This document shows positions 62,084 to 64,000 of a stretch of 64,000 nt of DNA, one piece after another. The DNA is taken from NCBI RefSeq assembly GCF_023238625.1, contig NZ_CP096670.1:3614501-3678500 (forward strand), written 5' to 3'. The stretch's first letter is position 1; each line of letters opens with the position of its first letter. Both the position numbers and the translations under genes were made by a program. A model generated the notes under the pieces. The model had not been told where the DNA came from and made no database searches. It saw only the letters and a list, made by a program, of their open reading frames with translations. This DNA comes from Agarivorans sp. TSD2052 (lineage in GTDB: Bacteria > Pseudomonadota > Gammaproteobacteria > Enterobacterales > Celerinatantimonadaceae).

Positions 62084-62758
62084 GTGGCCAAATCAGCTGT
62101 TAGACGCTATCGAATTATCCAATTTACCCAATTGCTGTTAGCTATTGCGTGTTGTGTTTGGGTACTTTATTACTACGTTGACTTAAAACACAGTGGTGAA
62201 CAGTTAATAGAAAACCAAACAGAAAAACTGGCCCGTTCACTGACTTCACTCGCAGCCCTAAACGCTGCCGGTTATATTGGCGAAAACAACCAAGATGACC
62301 TCACTGAATTAGTCAACGCCTTAGTTAAAGAGCACTTTGTTAAAGATGCTACCATATATAACCATCAAGGTTTACGCCTAGCCGCTTCACAACTGGCCTT
62401 GCCACTGTCTCAAATTTTGCCGCTGGCCGGAAATAGCCATACTCCCTTAGAAGGATTAGGCAGGCGACCTTATATTGCCGAAATACGGGGAGAAAACGGC
62501 GACAACTTAGGGTATTTACGAATAACCCTTGAACACACAGCCTTACTTGCCGAAGCAAATACTTACATCACTCGCGGTCAATCTAAGATCATGATTATGT
62601 TTTTAATGTCGATTAGCATTGGATTTTTGTTAACGAGGGTATTGTCGCGAAAACGCCATTTAGCGACCCTGTTCAACATTAACGCTAGGGCGCGACGAAA
62701 GAAAACCAAGCAAGCAAATAAACTTCTAGCGGACATCGCCGCTAGAAGCAATCAGTGA
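62084..62758 (+). CDS. ytjB: YtjB/Smp family membrane protein (AhpA-like)
   Basis: This 224-residue protein has two helices, at about 12-33 and 167-187, with a periplasmic sensor-like loop between them, and a basic cytoplasmic tail (RARRKKTKQANKLLADIAARSNQ region). The GTG start at 62084 follows AAGAGGTTACT; an upstream frame from 62027 would overlap the serB promoter. The location opposite serB is that of E. coli ytjB (smp). Function poorly known. The 3' end holds a terminator-like hairpin for deoD (62715-62748). Confidence 0.82.
   Translation: MAKSAVRRYRIIQFTQLLLAIACCVWVLYYYVDLKHSGEQLIENQTEKLARSLTSLAALNAAGYIGENNQDDLTELVNALVKEHFVKDATIYNHQGLRLAASQLALPLSQILPLAGNSHTPLEGLGRRPYIAEIRGENGDNLGYLRITLEHTALLAEANTYITRGQSKIMIMFLMSISIGFLLTRVLSRKRHLATLFNINARARRKKTKQANKLLADIAARSNQ
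62715..62748 (-). terminator. Intrinsic terminator of deoD inside the ytjB coding end
   Basis: CTTCTAGCGG (62723-62732) and CCGCTAGAAG (62739-62748) form a perfect 10-bp stem. On the minus strand TTTATTTG follows. It lies beyond the deoD stop but within the last codons of ytjB. Confidence 0.72.
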
Positions 62759-62762
62759 AAGA

Positions 62763-63467
62763 TTAAAGCAGAGACTCAAGGGTTAAGGTGATCATCTCAT
62801 TGAAGGTGGTTTGACGCTCTTCAGCAGTAGTTTGCTCACCACTGCGAATATGATCTGAAATAGTCACTACACATAAAGCCGCTTTACCGCACTCTGCGGC
62901 TACCCCATACAGGCCTGCCGCTTCCATTTCTACTGCGTAAACATTGTGTTTTTCCATTACATCAAACATTTCAGGCTCAGGTGAATAGAACAAATCAGCT
63001 GAAAAAATGTTACCTACTTTGGCATCAATACCTTGCGCTTTAGCGCTATCTACTGCGGCACGCAACAGCTCATAGTTGGCAATAGCGGCAAAGTCGTGGC
63101 CGTTAAAACGGCTACGGTTTACTTTAGAATCAGTACAGGCGCCCATAGCGATCACTACGTCACGCAACTTAATATCATTGCTCACAGCACCAGCACTGCC
63201 TACACGAATGATATTTTCTACACCGTATTGGGTGTAAAGCTCATGGGCGTAGATAGAACAGCTTGGAATGCCCATGCCTGAGCCCATTACCGATACTCGT
63301 TTACCTTTGTAAGTGCCGGTATAACCAAGCATGTTACGTACACCTGTAACTTCAACCACATCTTCTAAGAAGGTTTCAGCGATGTGTTTTGCCCGTAGCG
63401 GATCGCCTGGCATTAATACCGTTTCTGCGAAATCACCTGGATTAGCGTTGATATGAGGGGTAGCCAT
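62763..63467 (-). CDS. deoD: Purine nucleoside phosphorylase DeoD
   Basis: This 234-residue enzyme (E. coli 239) cleaves purine nucleosides with phosphate. [40 protein letters not shown], and the C-terminal [17 protein letters not shown] are typical. It follows deoB in the same direction, as in the E. coli deo operon. A 7-bp hairpin GTAAGCC/GGCTTAC (63500-63516) without U-tract lies between the two genes. Confidence 0.96.
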   Translation of the reverse strand: MATPHINANPGDFAETVLMPGDPLRAKHIAETFLEDVVEVTGVRNMLGYTGTYKGKRVSVMGSGMGIPSCSIYAHELYTQYGVENIIRVGSAGAVSNDIKLRDVVIAMGACTDSKVNRSRFNGHDFAAIANYELLRAAVDSAKAQGIDAKVGNIFSADLFYSPEPEMFDVMEKHNVYAVEMEAAGLYGVAAECGKAALCVVTISDHIRSGEQTTAEERQTTFNEMITLTLESLL

Positions 63468-63527
63468 ATAGTCTCCTAATAAAAGTTAGTGTGAGAGCAG
63501 TAAGCCATTGGCTTACCACTTTCGGTA

Positions 63528-64000
63528 TTATTTTTGTAAAAAGCTGCTGCCATATTCTAAGGCAGGCAATCTCATGTAATCTGCAATGGTTTGGCCAATG
63601 TCAGCAAAAGTATCACGCTTGCCGACATTTTTAGCGCCCAAATTTTTGCCATAGAAAATAACCGGAATATGTTCACGGGTATGATCGCTGCCAGGCCAAG
63701 TAGGGTCACAACCGTGATCGGCAGTAAGAATAACAATGTCGTCATCACTCAACTGCGCTAACAGTTCAGGTAAGCGCTGATCAAAATATTCAAGCGCTGC
63801 AGCATAGCCAGCGACATCGCGGCGGTGACCATAGGAAGAATCAAAATCGACAAAGTTGGTAAAAATGATACTGTTGTCTACCTGCCGTGCCATCTCACTC
63901 AAGGTTAAATCAAACAAGCCCTCAAGGCCGGTCGCTTTTACTTTGCGAGTAATCCCTTGCTGAGCGTAAATATCGGCAATTTTACCAATACTAACCACTT
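63528..64000 (-). CDS. deoB: Phosphopentomutase DeoB, C-terminal part (cut by window edge)
   Basis: The visible 157 residues are the C-terminal part of DeoB, which interconverts (deoxy)ribose 1- and 5-phosphates. The metal-binding segments are [43 protein letters not shown]. The start lies right of the window. It precedes deoD, and the two should act together in nucleoside catabolism. Confidence 0.94.
   Translation of the reverse strand, partial: VVSIGKIADIYAQQGITRKVKATGLEGLFDLTLSEMARQVDNSIIFTNFVDFDSSYGHRRDVAGYAAALEYFDQRLPELLAQLSDDDIVILTADHGCDPTWPGSDHTREHIPVIFYGKNLGAKNVGKRDTFADIGQTIADYMRLPALEYGSSFLQK

Noticed and set aside
63500..63516. Hairpin GTAAGCC/GGCTTAC between deoB and deoD as a terminator
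   Set aside because: No U-tract on either strand; may only be a processing or stability element.

Overview
The window reads as chromosomal DNA of a marine gammaproteobacterium of the Alteromonadales, probably close to Agarivorans. This rests on gene content and order seen here and on protein resemblance from memory; no database search was possible. Diagnostic blocks are fldB / xerD-dsbC-recJ, srmB / trmN, pilU-pilT / yggS-proC-yggT-yggU-DUF4426-rdgB-hemW, mutY-yggX, metE / metR, radA / serB / ytjB and deoB-deoD. Coding density is high. I see no rRNA, tRNA, CRISPR array, prophage or insertion sequence.

Layout. 1-4640 (minus strand) is a glycerol-type ABC importer operon, glpS-T-P-Q-U-V, whose binding-protein gene runs off the left edge. 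It is preceded by a good sigma-54 promoter and faces a divergent sigma-54 activator of the AcoR/DhaR type (4933-6834). 6935-12599 is an accessory stretch: a zinc-ribbon membrane protein, a large heparinase-like lipoprotein, a GlcG/HbpS protein, two small membrane proteins with non-ATG starts and an unknown lipoprotein. 12651-20992 is housekeeping: thioredoxin 2, RecJ, DsbC, XerD, flavodoxin, BrnQ, TrmN6 and the SrmB helicase. 21066-29730 holds an OmpA-like lipoprotein, YaaA, the twitching ATPases PilU and PilT, and the divergent yggS-to-hemW operon.

29733-36675 holds TrmB, a DUF1272 protein, an isolated MSHA-type pilin, a cupin / Gfo-Idh pair, an AsnC-type regulator, MutY, YggX, a secreted protein whose end resembles the RodZ C-terminal domain, and an AEC transporter. 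36712-39688 holds a haem-binding fatty acid cis/trans isomerase lipoprotein and then a two-gene unit (DUF2061, DUF4250) behind a 33-bp perfect palindrome containing an ideal Fur box. 39739-47737 holds a YciC-like membrane protein, HAD phosphatase, MATE pump, the metE/metR pair with MetR and MetJ sites, and a diguanylate cyclase. 47800-56331 is mixed: glycine-zipper lipoprotein, XRE regulator, zinc-ribbon protein, EEP hydrolase, EamA exporter, HAD hydrolase, YjiH-type protein and a glutamine-amidotransferase-like protein. 56661-64000 has two PilZ proteins, RadA, SerB, YtjB and deoD-deoB, with deoB cut by the right edge.

Main leads: the Fur-palindrome DUF2061-DUF4250 unit; the sigma-54-controlled glycerol importer with its asymmetric ATPase pair; the RodZ-domain secreted protein; the lone heparinase-like lipoprotein; and intrinsic terminators buried in the coding ends of convergent neighbours (hemW/trmB, ytjB/deoD).
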